Below are positions 43,101-59,528 of a stretch of DNA of 64,000 bases, piece after piece. The notes under the pieces are model-generated. The model had not been told where the DNA came from. It made no database searches and saw only the letters and a list, made by a program, of their open reading frames with translations. The translations under genes and the position numbers were made by a program. Position 1 is the first letter of the stretch. The number at the start of each line of letters is the position of its first letter. This DNA comes from Haematococcus lacustris (taxonomy: Eukaryota > Chlorophyta > Chlorophyceae > Chlamydomonadales > Haematococcaceae). The DNA is taken from positions 5,257,208 to 5,321,207 of the forward strand of contig JASKMD010000025.1 in the NCBI GenBank assembly GCA_030144725.1, written 5' to 3'.

Positions 43101-46100
43101 AGCAGGGTCCACCAGCCTGCCAGCCTTGCCTCCCTCAGACCCCTCCACCTGCCCCCTCAGACCCCTCAGACCCCTCAGACCCCTCCACCTGCGCCCTCAT
43201 CATCAGGCGGTCAAAAGGCTCCACCCTCTTGCCCTGGGCGTGCTCCCGGATGATGGTGGCCAGAGCTCGCTGCTCTCGCCCCATGGCCTCATAGTCCAAG
43301 TCCTTACCCTGCAGCCATGAGAGGGCGGGGCAGGAGGCAGGGCAGCAGGAAGGCTACAGGAGCAGGGATGGCATCTGGCAGGGATGGCTGTCAGGGTGGG
43401 CGGGTAGGCAGGCAGGCACCAGCGGAGGCCCACCCATTCCACAGCAGCAGCCCCAGCCCCAAGCCTCGCCAACATAGTGAAGCACACAAACTAGCGATCA
43501 AGTCAGGGCATGCAGTCGGGCCACATCTTCAAGAAAGCTGCAGGGGTAGGGGGTAGGGCTGGGGGTCTGGACAGCCGCCAGTGTGAAGGCAGTAGTAAGT
43601 CAGGACATGCTAGCCATTAGCCAGGCACGTACTTAGCCAGAGCCTTGAGCCATGCGCGATGCACCAGCATTACGGCTACATGGGTCGTGTAGCATGTTTG
43701 TACATGAAGCTAAGTGGGCATGTCTGTGAAGCCTAACCCCTGCAGCCCAGGGGAAGGGCGTAGGAGCCCCAGAAGGCCCCCCATGCTTAGCTAGACACAG
43801 ACCGAGTGCTTAGTGTGTTCCTAGGCAGTGCAGCAAGCTGTCTCCTGCCCCGCTGCCAGCGTACTGCTGTGGGCTCATGTACTGCCTGTGCTTGCCCTTT
43901 CATTGCCTGTGCTTGCCCCTGGCCCGCCCCACCTCCACAAATCCCACAGGGTTCAGCATGGGGTCGGTGCCCAGGTAGCTGACTTGCAGGCCCCCTGTGT
44001 CGGTGAGTGTGACCAGCATGCCCTTCTGCAGGCCTGTGCTGGTGCTGATGTCTGCCACCTGCAGCAGGCCAGGCGCAACAGACTGACAGCAGGTCGACGC
44101 GCCTGAAGCTGCAAACCTCCACTGCTACTGTAAAGGGCTACTCACAGTGTTTGCTATCTTGTCCTCCTGGCCCTGTGGTGCTCTTGCTACGTTGAACCCA
44201 GCTTGTACCCTATACCTATACCTATACCTATACCTACACCTACCCTATACATATACCTACACCTACCCTATACCTATACCTATACCTATACCTATACCTA
44301 CACCTATACCTATACCTACCCTATACCTATACCTACACCTACACCTACCCTATACCTATACCTATACCTATACCTATACCTATACCTATACCCTATACCT
44401 ATACCTATAACCCTATACCTATACCTATACCTACCGTACTCTCCCTTTTGATTCGCGAGGCCTCGAAAACTATAATTAAATACTCTTTCCCGATCCCAAA
44501 AAAAAAAGTTTACTTTTTCCCGATGCAAAAGTTGCAGCAAAACACAACTTTGACAACGTGGGTGTGCTTATAAATATTCAAGACAGCCATTCCTTGCATG
44601 ACATGTCAATCCTCCGTGGACACTTTCTGCACAAGTCACCCAGTCAAGCCACCCGATCACCAAGTCACAGCCACTGTGCAAGGTCCATCTTCGCGTTGGT
44701 CAACCTGGCGTAGCAGATTTTCGGCTGCGTTGTCGGCACTGATGCCACGGACCACGAAGCGGTACATCGCAGCACAATTCACGCAGGTCAAATAATTGTT
44801 TGACCACTTCGCGATTCGGCCAAAAATCACATTGTTTACTCGTTCGCGATTTCGCGAGGCCAAAAAAACGATTCGCGGACGCGAATCAAAAGGGAGAGTA
44901 CGGTATACCTATACCTATACCTATACCTATACCTATCCCTATCCCTATCCCTATCCCTATCCCTATCCCTATCCCTATCCTATCCCTATCCCTATCCCTA
45001 TCCCTATACCCTATCCCTATAACCCTATACCTATCCCTATCCCTATCCCTATACCCTATCCCTATCCCTATCCCTATCCCTATCCCTATACCCTATAACC
45101 CTATAACCCTATAACCCTATACCCTATACCCTATAACCCTATACCCTATAACCCTATAACCCTATAACCCTATAACCCTATACCCTATACCCTATAACCC
45201 TATAACCCTATAACCCTATAACCCTATAACCCTATAACCCTATAACCCTATAACCCTATAACCCTATAACCCTATAACCCTATAACCCTATAACCCTATA
45301 ACCCTATAACCCTATAACCCTATAACCCATACCTAGACCCTATAACCCTATAACCCTATAACCCTATACCTACCCTATACCCTATAACCCTATAACCCTA
45401 TAACCCTATAACCCTATACCTATACCCTATAACCCTATAACCCTATACCTACCCTATAACCCTATAACCCTATAACCCTATAACCCTATAACCCTATAAC
45501 CCTATAACCCTATAACCCTATAACCCTATACCTACCCTATACCTATACCTATACCTATACCTATACCTGGCCCTGTGGTGCTCTTGCTCCGATGGACCCA
45601 GCTCTGTTCAACTTAACCCCTCTCTGATGGGCATAGCTGATGAGGGGCCTACACCGCCTGCTACCCTTCCCTTGGCATACACACCCCACAGTCCCCTTGA
45701 GGCTCCTTTGCATGCTGCACTGAAACAGGCATGTCAGGTGAGGGGCTTATGGAGACGCCTGCTACCCTTCCCTTGGCATACTTAGGACGCAACCGCAAGT
45801 GCAGAGTGACATCACATTAAACAAAGGTTGACTTTCATTTCTATAATCCTCCCCTCCCTCCACTCTTTGTTTATGCCCTGACCTGCCCTGCTTTGCCCTG
45901 CCCTGCCCTGCCCTGCCCTGCCCTGCCCTGCCCTGCCCTGCCCTGCCCTGCCCTGCCCTGCCCTGCCCCACCTCCTGGTCCCTGCAGCCGGAGCTGGCTA
46001 ACCTTCACTGCCACAGGCTGGCTGTCCATACGAGCCGCCCAGCACAGCACGTTGCCGCGATACACCAGCAGCGCCTTGTTGTGGGAGGCCACCAACAGGT

Positions 46101-48075
46101 TCTCTAGCCCGCCCGGCAGCTTGGACTCTAACAACAAGGCCCAGGCAGCAGCAGCCAGGGTGGGGCAAGGGGCATGGGCGGAGGCGTTGGGGTGGGTAGT
46201 GTGGGGGCGCGGGGGGAGCAAAGTGAGGTTTGGTAAGGGGGACCTGGTCCGCTCGCGTCAGACAGTGCCAGTGCCTGTGCCAAGGTGTTGTCTATACACC
46301 ATCCACCTCAGGCGCCGGAACAATAAGCAGCAGGAAAGCTGTGGGTGGATGATGCACTGAGTGAGGGCCACCTTTTCAACCTCAACCATGAGGCGCCCAA
46401 GATCTCACACCTCATTGACAATCCTGAAGGGAGTGCCCTGGATGGGTGTTTGTATGTCATACATCACTGCAAGGCAGCCTTCCTGGCTGCATGCCTTTCA
46501 GAAGCTGTGCTGGTCACCTGCGGCTGGATATGTCGTGCAGCAGGCGGGGTGGTACTCTAGACGCTTCTGGAAGATGATGGCGCCCGTGGTTGATGACACC
46601 ACGAACACGTGATGCTCACACAACACCACGATGTCGGCTTGATATGCTGCAGGGGGCACAGGTGGGGCAGGTGGGTTGGGGCGGGGCAGGTAAGGCGGGG
46701 CAGGTGAGGTGGGGTAGGGGAGGTGGGGCAGGGGAGGTGGGGCAGGTGAGGCAGGGCAGCAGAGCAGGTGGGGCAGGCGGGGCAGGCCAAGCAGGCGGTT
46801 CACTTGAGGTGGGTCAGGCCGGGCAGCAGGGGCAGAGGGCTGGGCAGCGGGCCTAATCACCACAGCAGGAGGGCAGGGCAGTCCAGCGGCAGACCGGATC
46901 AGGGCTGTGTGGACACGAGCTTACATAGCTAGGGTAGGGGTCAGTGGGTTCCAGCCCGCCCAACTGACTGATCACAAGTCTGGCTGATGGCAACGTCGGG
47001 TTTCTAGGGATTGTTGTGGACAACATTCATATAATGATGTATCATACCCTATATATATACAGCCGGTGTCAGTTCATGTGGAAGAGCCATGTGATAAGCC
47101 AGCCAACATCAAGACTACAATGTGTGATGATTTAAATCACACTCCTCGGCCCCAGCCTTACATGAAAGATCTGAACTTCACCCATGAGGCACAGGGCCTA
47201 ATAGGAGGCTGCTGGTGGCGGCACAATCTGGCACTGTTACATGACCAAACTTTTAGATTTTTTATTGTGCTGCCACAAACTGGTCCATGGCCAGTGTTTA
47301 AAAAGAAGACTGCAGGTTGATTGTTCATACTTTTTGCAACTTTGAATATCAGAGTATCACACCACACCACACCTCACACCACACGTCACACCACATACCA
47401 CACCATCGGACTCACCTTGCAGGCCCTTTGACAGGCGGCCACAGCGCAAGTCCACCGCACTCTCCCCCAGGATCACCTTCCAGTCCGCTGTCACTCGCTT
47501 GCCCACTTGCAGGTTAGCGCCACCTGAACATGGTGGCAGGTGGGCTGTCTGGAGCAGCGTGGCATGGCAGACAGGCAGGCAGGCGGGCGGGCGGGCGGGC
47601 GGGCGACTCGTCTGCTTCATGCATGCTTTGGTGTCTCATCTAAGCATACATATACATATGACAGTTACACATGCCATGAGTGTGGCACCCCGCAGGGCGC
47701 TCCTTGGGCCCCTGCCTGGACCTCACCCACTGGCTTGCCCTCCGCCTGCTTCTCCCCGCTGGCTGCTGCCAGGCTTTTGTACTTGTAGCACTCCAGCTCA
47801 AAGCCAGCAGAGCAGGTGACGAAGGAGTCTGATGCAGCCACATAGGCCAGGGGGCCTGAGGCAGTACAACACCGTACTGCTGGTGAGGTGGGGCGGTACA
47901 AGTCAGTCAGCATGCATAGCGGGGTCAGAAAGCGTGGTTAGGGCCGGGAAGGGTCATCAGCCAAGCCATTGGGCCTGACAGCGCTGCAGGGGCAGGGGCA
48001 GGGGCAGGGGCAAGGCTAGGGGCAGGGGCAGGGGCAGCCGCGTGTCAGCACCCTCTTGTCTGGTTCCCACCTTCC

Positions 48076-48108
<33 letters not shown>

Positions 48109-50125
48109 CTCACCGGGAATGAGAAAGGAGGGCAGGTAGCGCGCAAAGGCAAAGGATTCGCATTCATAGAAGGAGAGCTGGCCATCATAGGACTGGACAC
48201 AGATGTAGTCCTGACCTGGAGGCACTCAGGGGACATCATCAGGTGAGCAGCGCAAGCCCCATTGAATAGACAGGCAGGCAGTTGGACTAGTGGGCAGGCA
48301 GGAAGGGGACCCAGGCAGCCAGGCTGCGTCCTTCCTTGATCCTTTCCTGGTCACAGTTCTGACAGGCTGGTCACCACATTGCATGGCCATGCTCCTGCTG
48401 TCAGCACTGTACCTTGCACCCCACCAAAGGAGCCAAAGCACATGTTGGCAGCGGTGTGCTCCATGGGGTGCTCGTATAGCTTGCTGGCCTGCAGGCGCTC
48501 AGGGCCAGAGTTGTAGCCAGTGCCGCAGGCGGCAGGCAAGGGGCAGGCATGCAAGCAAGGGCTGGGGCTGCAGCCAGACCCTCAGTCACAGGATGGCCGA
48601 AGGAGGGCTGGAGGGTGGAGGGTGGTTGCAGGGCTTGGTGGCAGACCTAGTCACCAGCCACATGCCCTTTGAGAGGCCTGCTCTGCATGGTCAAACATGA
48701 AGAGGCAGGCTGCGAGCTGAAGGTGCGTCAAAGGTCAGCAACGAGTAAGAGAGGCTGTGTATGAATGTTGTAGTTACTTAGGATTGGGAGGAGGATGTCG
48801 GAGGAGTGCTACCTTGCTGTTGCCGCTTGAGGCAGGCGCTTGCACAGCTAACTGGTGAAGCCAAGCCAGCAAAGGCCTGAGTGCTAGTAGCTAGCTTGGC
48901 TGAGGGTAGCCCGACCTGTTAGCTGTTGCAGCCCATGAAGCTGTCAGCTCTGACAGGTTCTGTGGGGTCAGGGAAGGAGTGTGCCACCAGCACGGGGTTT
49001 GCAGCTGTCAAGGGTGCCCCATGGATGCAGTGGTTGTAGTGGAGGGAGATCACCCACAGGACTACACCCTGGCAGGAGATGGCCTGTGTGGGAATTGTAT
49101 TTATCACTATTATTCCAGGGTCATAAGTTATGATGAGAGGATGGCCACAGTCGAGCACATGGCAGTCAGACTTTGCTCAGTCCCTTGCCAAACGCTTGAG
49201 GGGAGGAAGACCTAGTTGCCTAGTGGCTAAGGGGCTAATGATCAGCCCTGGCCCCAGCCCCACGCCCACCTGAACCCGGCCCCCGCCCACCTCACCCCAG
49301 GCCCCTGCCTACCTGCCCCCTGTCTGCGTGAACCTAGCCTCCGCCCACATGACCCCACCACCTGCTCACCTGCAGGTACTGTGTCCCCATGTTGCGCACC
49401 AGGTACACAGCCAGCTTCCGTGGGTGCAGCACAGCAAGCTGCATGCCCTCCATGCTGCAGCAGAACATCATTCCACACACCACTTGCAGGCCGTGGGCTA
49501 CACAGCATGCACAGCGTGGACATCAACAGCCCCACCCGGCAGCACCCAGCTGCTGTCTGACCTTTGCCCCTAGCACTAGCATCATCGTGGCCACATGGCA
49601 GGTTATACTGGGGTTAGGGTACAGTTCCAGTGTGCCTGCTGGCTGCAGGGCGACCTGCTGGGGACAGCTTGCAGGGGTTTGAAGAACCTGCAGTGCCTGC
49701 AGCACTGTGAAGCCAGCCCATCATGCATGCCCCTTGAGTCATCATAGAAATGCCGGCCCCCTGAGCCCAGCTGGCCTGCGCTGTGACAGGCGCTGCATGC
49801 TTACGATGAAAAGTGACCTAGCTCCAGCTGAAGGATTGCCTGCTCCAACTCCTGTTCCAATAACAGGTCTTCTGGCTTGAAGTCCCGGTCTTTCGGTTGG
49901 TAGATTCGTAGGACGCCGGACAGGCTGCCTGTTGCGAGCTTGACTGCATTAGAGAAGTGACGGCTGTATTACGACGCGCCGTGGAGCAGCTGGACATCGC
50001 GGGTGCGCACCAGCCTCATGCGGGTCATTGTCGATGTTGCCCAGACACAGGCAACCGCCATCGAACTCTTCGGCGCCGGACCCACACTGGGTAACCCACC
50101 AATCGCGCGCTTTGAAAAGGGACAT
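40119..50125 (-). CDS. BBS9: BBSome subunit BBS9/PTHB1, 3' end missing
   Basis: Sixteen exons, high to low: 50125-50011, 49943-49805, 49454-49370, 48488-48413, 48215-48114, 47855-47727, 47523-47416, 46646-46518, 46127-46003, 44058-43933, 43308-43189, 42742-42581, 41968-41900, 41683-41464, 40745-40611, 40231-40119; GT-AG ends, phases consistent, 1953 nt (651 codons). The start [10 protein letters not shown] is the hallmark of PTHB1. Also conserved: [115 protein letters not shown]. These cover the N-terminal beta-propeller, GAE-like and platform regions. BBS9 is a core scaffold of the BBSome, which carries membrane proteins along cilia with IFT trains. The C-terminal helical part (a few hundred residues in other species) is absent before the gap. 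Exon 15 has an alternative frame and is least certain. Confidence 0.9.
42087..42540. repeat. Polypyrimidine (CCCCCT)n/(CCCTCT)n tract in BBS9 intron 12
   Basis: About 450 bp of almost pure C/T on the plus strand, purine-only on the BBS9 sense strand, changing from CCCCCT to CCCTCT units near 42270. Frames of Pro-Leu, Pro-Ser or Arg-Gly across it are artefacts. Confidence 0.95.
44201..45568. repeat. CCTATA / CCCTATAA arrays in BBS9 intron 9, split by a MITE
   Basis: CCTATA hexamers (44201-44433), then after the MITE CCCTAT and CCTATA units and a long (CCCTATAA)n stretch at about 45085-45535. Intron 9 spans 44059-46002. The unit is telomere-like in shape but is neither CCCTAA nor CCCTAAAA. A 5' flank copy (GGCCCTGTGGTGCTCTTGCT) lies on both sides, at about 44170 and 45569. 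Confidence 0.9.
44434..44903. mobile_element. 470-bp MITE with 24-bp inverted ends and TA target duplication
   Basis: Ends CCGTACTCTCCCTTTTGATT (with CGCG following) are inverted at both termini, flanked by TA at 44432-44433 and 44904-44905 within the CCTATA array. TA duplication and a CTCCC-type terminus suggest a Tc1/mariner (Stowaway-like) MITE. No coding frame. Confidence 0.85.
45889..45967. repeat. (CCCTG)n array
   Basis: About 15 pentamers in BBS9 intron 9, close to the exon 9 donor at 46002. Confidence 0.95.
46650..46840. repeat. G-rich GGGGCAGGTGAG minisatellite
   Basis: Degenerate 10-11 bp units in BBS9 intron 7 (between exons 7 and 8). Confidence 0.7.
48940..49100. repeat. Diverged dispersed repeat in BBS9 intron 3
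   Basis: Resembles about 32550-32690 in the same orientation: GGGGTTTGCAG(C/T), ATCACCCACA versus ATTACCCACA, and ATGCAGTGGTTGTAG versus TATGATTGTAG. The source element is unknown. Confidence 0.5.
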
Positions 50126-50580
50126 CCTTAGCACATGTTACATGTCTTGCCGTGGACTGCCTGGCTGTGGACACCTGTATCACGATGTAACATCGGGAAC
50201 TGGAAAGCATCGGGTGTAACTGTTGTACCTAATTGTTTCCCGCAATAGAGCACGCCCGGTTAATTTAACATCCTGATGTTTTGGTTCTTTAACGTGCTTG
50301 AACAAATCTTTAACAAACCCGTTTTGCTACCCTGGGACTGCGTCTCACTGGCCACTTCTGCCTGCATAGTGTCGCTGGGTGCATTGCCGTGTGGTGACCA
50401 GAACGACAGCAAAAAACCACTCGTATCAAGACCAAGCGTGCATCTTTAACAAAACGGTTTAACATTAACTTTAACACGTCCGGTCGTGCCCTATCCCGCA
50501 ACCGCTGACGAGTCTGCCATGTGCTATACCGCCATAGCGTCAATACAAAGCCTCAGAACCAGGGCCCTTCCTTTTCTTGG
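50126..50580. other. BBS9 upstream region; no gene seen
   Basis: Probably holds the BBS9 promoter, read leftward. AAC-rich and less GC-rich than its surroundings. No obvious TATA box. Confidence 0.4.
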
Positions 50581-50959
50581 CAGCCAAGCGCACCAAGGCT
50601 GAGCAGGCAGCTGAGCCCACCCAGCCCACCAAGAGCACAGGCAAGGCCCAAGGCAAGGCTGCCAAAGCCAAGCCAGCGCCACAGCCAGGCAGGTGGATGG
50701 ACAGGGACTGCAATAGTGCGACAGTAGTGCGCCCCCCCATTTCAGCTGTCATCAGCTTACATTAGTGCATGTCAATCATGCCAAATCTACACCATAGCCC
50801 TCGCGGTCAGGCAATACTGTAGGTGGTATGCACTCATGCACCATGTCCATGCGCATTGGGTACACTCCACACAGCCCATTAACACCATTTGAGTAGTCCC
50901 GCTAGTGTGCCCTAGTGGTATGGCTCAAATGGAGGCCCTAGTGAGGGACAAGGGGGCTG
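50581..50959 (+). mobile_element. Fanzor element relic, copy B (internally deleted)
   Basis: It begins at the Lys/Ala-rich linker (AAKRTKAEQAAEPTQPT), runs through KPAPQPGRWMDRDCN and stops within the RuvC-III motif at 50714. It then jumps directly to the conserved non-coding tail (50730-50959) that ends in GGGGGCTG. The codons for AALN and the C-terminus are deleted. It cannot encode a nuclease but keeps the element's 3' end. Confidence 0.75.
50730..50959 (+). ncRNA. Conserved 3' tail of Fanzor copy B, candidate guide-RNA region
   Basis: Aligns by eye with 6256-6499 along its length (ATTTCAGCTGTCATCAGC, GGTCAGGCAATACTGTAGG, CTCCACACAGCCCAT). The block near CCACTAGTGG has lost a few bases here. 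The RNA role is inferred from family biology. Confidence 0.35.
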
Positions 50960-51765
50960 GTGCCACTAGCTTCCCGCTGCAGGTGGAGTGTTCAGTTGCG
51001 GTTCAGGTGGCACCAGCTTGAGCTGTGCTGGGGATCTCATGGGGCATGCAACGTATTGTATAGTGTGCGAGTGGCTGCCTCTACAGCTGTGCTGGCCTGG
51101 GTTGCAAATGGGTGCGAGAGTCTGGTGGTGATGGCTTACAACGCCCTCAACCTGCAGGCTGCTTGGCTGCCCCCACCCTCTAGCGGGTCGGGACTTTCTG
51201 CAATGCAATTGAAAGCTAGTTAGTATGAGCTGTGGGACTCCCTCTCAGCTGCTGTCAGCTTGTATCACCATATGTCACACACACCCCCTGGTGTGTAAGT
51301 CCTAGCATGCTTACACTTAGGTACGTGTTGCCTGCTAAAGCAGGTGTTGTATGCATGGGTCTAAAATCCCGCCTTTGAGAGGCTTAACCTTACTTGTCAA
51401 TGTCGTCATCATACCCCCCCCTGTCACTGTCAGTACCAGAAAGCTTGGGATGCATCAGCAAGAACACTATGCATACCCTGCCCACGCTAGATGCCCGGCC
51501 CACAAGCCATTCATCATGCACTGCAGCTGCCATTACTTCTGGGAGGACTGGAGGAAGTGGAGTGCCAACCTGCTCAGCAAGCAGTGGGTTCGACCTAGGG
51601 GGTTGTCTGTGTGTGTGATGGGAGTGCACATAGAGCTAGATTCAATCCGACACCTAAACCTCGATATACTATTATCAATTTCCCTGTTTCCTGCCAGGCC
51701 CTGTTTCCTCAAAGTAGCAACCTGACAGGATCAACGTCTGGCGCCTAGACATCAGCCTGGCCATG
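50960..51765. other. Between Fanzor copy B and enkurin; no gene seen
   Basis: Probably includes the enkurin 3' UTR, read leftward. Small open frames lack conserved features. Confidence 0.4.
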
Positions 51766-53603
51766 CTACACATGCACGATGACCTTTGGTCGAGAGAAGA
51801 TCTTGACAGCGTCAGCAATCTCACGCAACCTGCGCTCCATCTCATCCTTGCGACGTATCTGTGATGGCGTCTCAATGACGATGGGCATCGACTGCAAGAC
51901 CAACATCAGCCACATCAATCATGCACTTTCACCTCTGTCCCAAAGCTGATTACACAAGAATGCAGGCTCAACCAACACCACCACACTACCAGTGTGGGGT
52001 CCCGTAGAGCTAATATCACTGGTAAGGGGGAGGTTTGGGCAGGTGTTGCATTGCTGCCGTGAGTGGTAAGGTGCCAGCAGCTGATGAATGTATGGGTGTA
52101 GCTGGGTATGGGCAGTGTGGGCATGGCAGCACATAGAAGTACAACATTACATATGCCAAGCTAATGGCTTCCCACCAGTAAGAGCCTCTAGCTTTGTATG
52201 GAGAGCTTTCCCTAGGGAGCCTATAGCATATGAGAGCGGAAAAGCAGAACCACTAGGCGTGTGGAGGCTGAGTGAGTTCTCACCTGCAATGCTCGCTCCA
52301 CATCAACCCTGTTGCGTTCCAGGATAGACAGGGTCTCCAGCCGCTCCTCCTCGGGCAAGAGCCGCATGCCTGCCAGGCGCATGTCGAGATGCTTGGCCAA
52401 GTCACAGGCACCTCACATGTGGTAAGGAGGGTGGGTCAGGGGTTAGGATTAGGTCCTTGACCTACCTGGTGGGATCAAGGCTGCCTCCTTGGCCCGCTGG
52501 GCATCCGCAACCTGTTCAGCCAGCTCCAATTTGCGGTCGAGCAGATAAGATGGTATTCTGCCGTAGTCTTTCTTTTGAAGGTACTTGGCAGCATCATCCT
52601 CCTGCAGCACACCACCTGCAGATTGAGATGAGGCTTCACGAGAGCGCCTTCAATTGCGGGCAGCCTTAGTATTGGTGGGTTCTGCCTTGCGAGTGGGTGG
52701 GGGTGCAATTGCTTGGAGCACACTAAAATAAACTATGATCTGCTTAGGTCAGGCACAGCATACACATGGCGGCATAGCCAATGGTTTATTTCAGGAAAGT
52801 ACATGCTTGACCAGGTGGGGTGGTGATGACATGAGGGTTGGGCCTCGGTCACTCAGTCACTTGACAGCCCTGTATTGCTATCTGCACCACACCAAACCCA
52901 AAACCCATGCTCAGGCTACACACTATACCTTGGGCGCATTGCGCACAGCACGTTGAGGGGCGGCTGCACCCAGCTTGTTCTCTTGCAGGAAGTTTCTATT
53001 GTTTGCTGCTTGTCCCTCTGAGTCTGATGCTGCCCGTGCCCCGCTGCTCATGCGCCTCAAAATGGGTGGGTTGCGGGCATACGAAGGACCTGGTACAGAC
53101 GACGATGATGACTTGTTGGCCTGTTCTACGGCTGTGACATTTGTGCGACACGCGCACACCTTGCAGCTTCTCTTGCTCCTCTACAGCTGCCTTACGCAGC
53201 GCATTTAACTGTGATGCCTCCTTGACTGCCATAGCATTGCTCCTGGCATGGTCATATGGCTTGATGCCCTGTCTTGCCTGTGCCTCACGCACCCCATTTA
53301 CTGGGTTTAGAATGTTTGATATCTGCATACACAGTCACAGGGAATGTATCATTCAACTAGTGCAAGTCACGGTTCTAGCCTGCACCTTGGGCCCACCTGG
53401 GAGCTGTTTGCATGGTCCCGGGCCTTGACAGCGCCGGAGCTGGTGGGCGAGATGGGGGCAGCATGATAGACCTTTACTTTGGGAGCTGCTGGAGGAAGCG
53501 CGTGCGCGCCAATGTTGTATATGCTTTCCTCCTCGCGGTCGTTTGCTGAGCGCGACCTAACAACTCCTCTGTTGACCGGGGGAAGCTTTGGAGCGGGAGG
53601 CAT
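51766..53603 (-). CDS. Enkurin-domain axonemal protein (FAP106-like)
   Basis: Six exons: 53603-53397, 53322-53160, 53089-52929, 52601-52466, 52411-52284, 51891-51766; GT-AG ends, phases consistent, 921 nt, 306 aa. The N-terminus has EESIYNIG, matching the conserved ESIYNL start of enkurin. The middle has the KKDYGRIPSYL signature (animal KKDYGxxPxY). The C-terminal enkurin domain reads LLPEEERLETLSILERNRVD and IETPSQIRRKDEMERRLREI and ends RPKVIVHV. Enkurin is a microtubule inner protein of ciliary doublets; FAP106 is the Chlamydomonas member (recall). Intron 2 is only 70 nt; a much shorter 28-nt alternative was rejected. It lies upstream of BBS9 on the same strand. Confidence 0.9.
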
Positions 53604-54076
53604 GCCCTGTCCTTACCAATTCTTACGTATGGCAGCAGAGGGAAACAGTATTGCTTGTGCGAATACCAAAAGTTTAATTATGCCCGCTTGCAATGTGCGT
53701 ACTATCAGGCGTAGATGCCATAGTGGCAGTCCAGGCACGGAGGCGGATCAAAGTAAGTTCCCTACGCTGCATGCTATGCAAGTCATTCATGGTTGACAAA
53801 GACAATGACGAACACAATTGGGGAAATTAGGCATTGGCACAGTTGCAAGTGGAGGCAGGCATGTTAGCGGTGTAAATGGAAGATGTCGATGCACGGCTCA
53901 ATGAAACCCAACTTATCATGACAAAGCATAACAGGACGGATACTCATTCGAAGTTGATGGGCAGCCGACAAAGCTAAGTCAGACCCTGTCAACTCATTGA
54001 GTATACCTTCCAACATTCTCCAGACGTTCTTACTCCCAAACAGTAAGTGACAGCTCAATGTGTGTCTTAAGCAACC
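53604..54076. other. Enkurin-IspD intergenic region; no gene seen
   Basis: Holds the enkurin promoter and the IspD 3' UTR, both read leftward. No clear poly(A) signal (TGTAA) was found on the minus strand here. Confidence 0.4.
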
Positions 54077-57020
<2,944 letters not shown>

Positions 57021-57315
57021 GGCCGGCGGTGAGCATGGTTGGCATGAGGGATAGGCGACTCGCAACCCGAGCGTAGCACTCTCGGGATCGACGTAGTCCC
57101 ACAAGCTTGCTTATCTTCTCCCTTACTCTGTTCCTGGTTGCAAGCTTGTAGCCACAGGAGCAGGGGCAGAAGATTACCAGCTCCATATAAGGACAGGCTG
57201 TGCGGGACTCATCCACCATGACGACCCTGTTTGGTGGGGGGCCTGCCTGGCTTCTTTGCTACCGTGCAAAAGCCCGCCTACACCTCTTTGCATGGTTTGA
57301 GTCACCCTGGTTTAG
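57021..57315. other. IspD upstream region; no separate gene seen
   Basis: GC-rich, open in the IspD frame to about 57104. It ends at the 3' terminus of Fanzor copy C. Confidence 0.4.
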
Positions 57316-57488
57316 CAGCCCCCTTGTCCCTCACTAGGGCCTTCATTTAAGCAGGACCACTAGGGACCACTAGTGGAAACTAGCGGGATTACTCAAGTGG
57401 TGTTGATGGGCTGCATGGAGTATACCCAATGCACATGGACATGATGCATGAATGCCTACCACCTACACTATTGCCTGACCCGTGAGGG

Positions 57489-59528
<2,040 letters not shown>

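Noticed and set aside
44201..45568. Interstitial telomere
   Set aside because: The unit is CCCTATAA or CCTATA, not the CCCTAA or CCCTAAAA telomere repeats known from green algae; the flanks are BBS9 exons.
53133..53160. 28-nt intron in enkurin
   Set aside because: Too short to splice; a phase-compatible acceptor at 53090 gives a normal 70-nt intron and keeps the frame.
57021..57104. IspD start upstream of 57020
   Set aside because: The frame is open but contains no ATG before 57020; only a non-ATG start would allow it.
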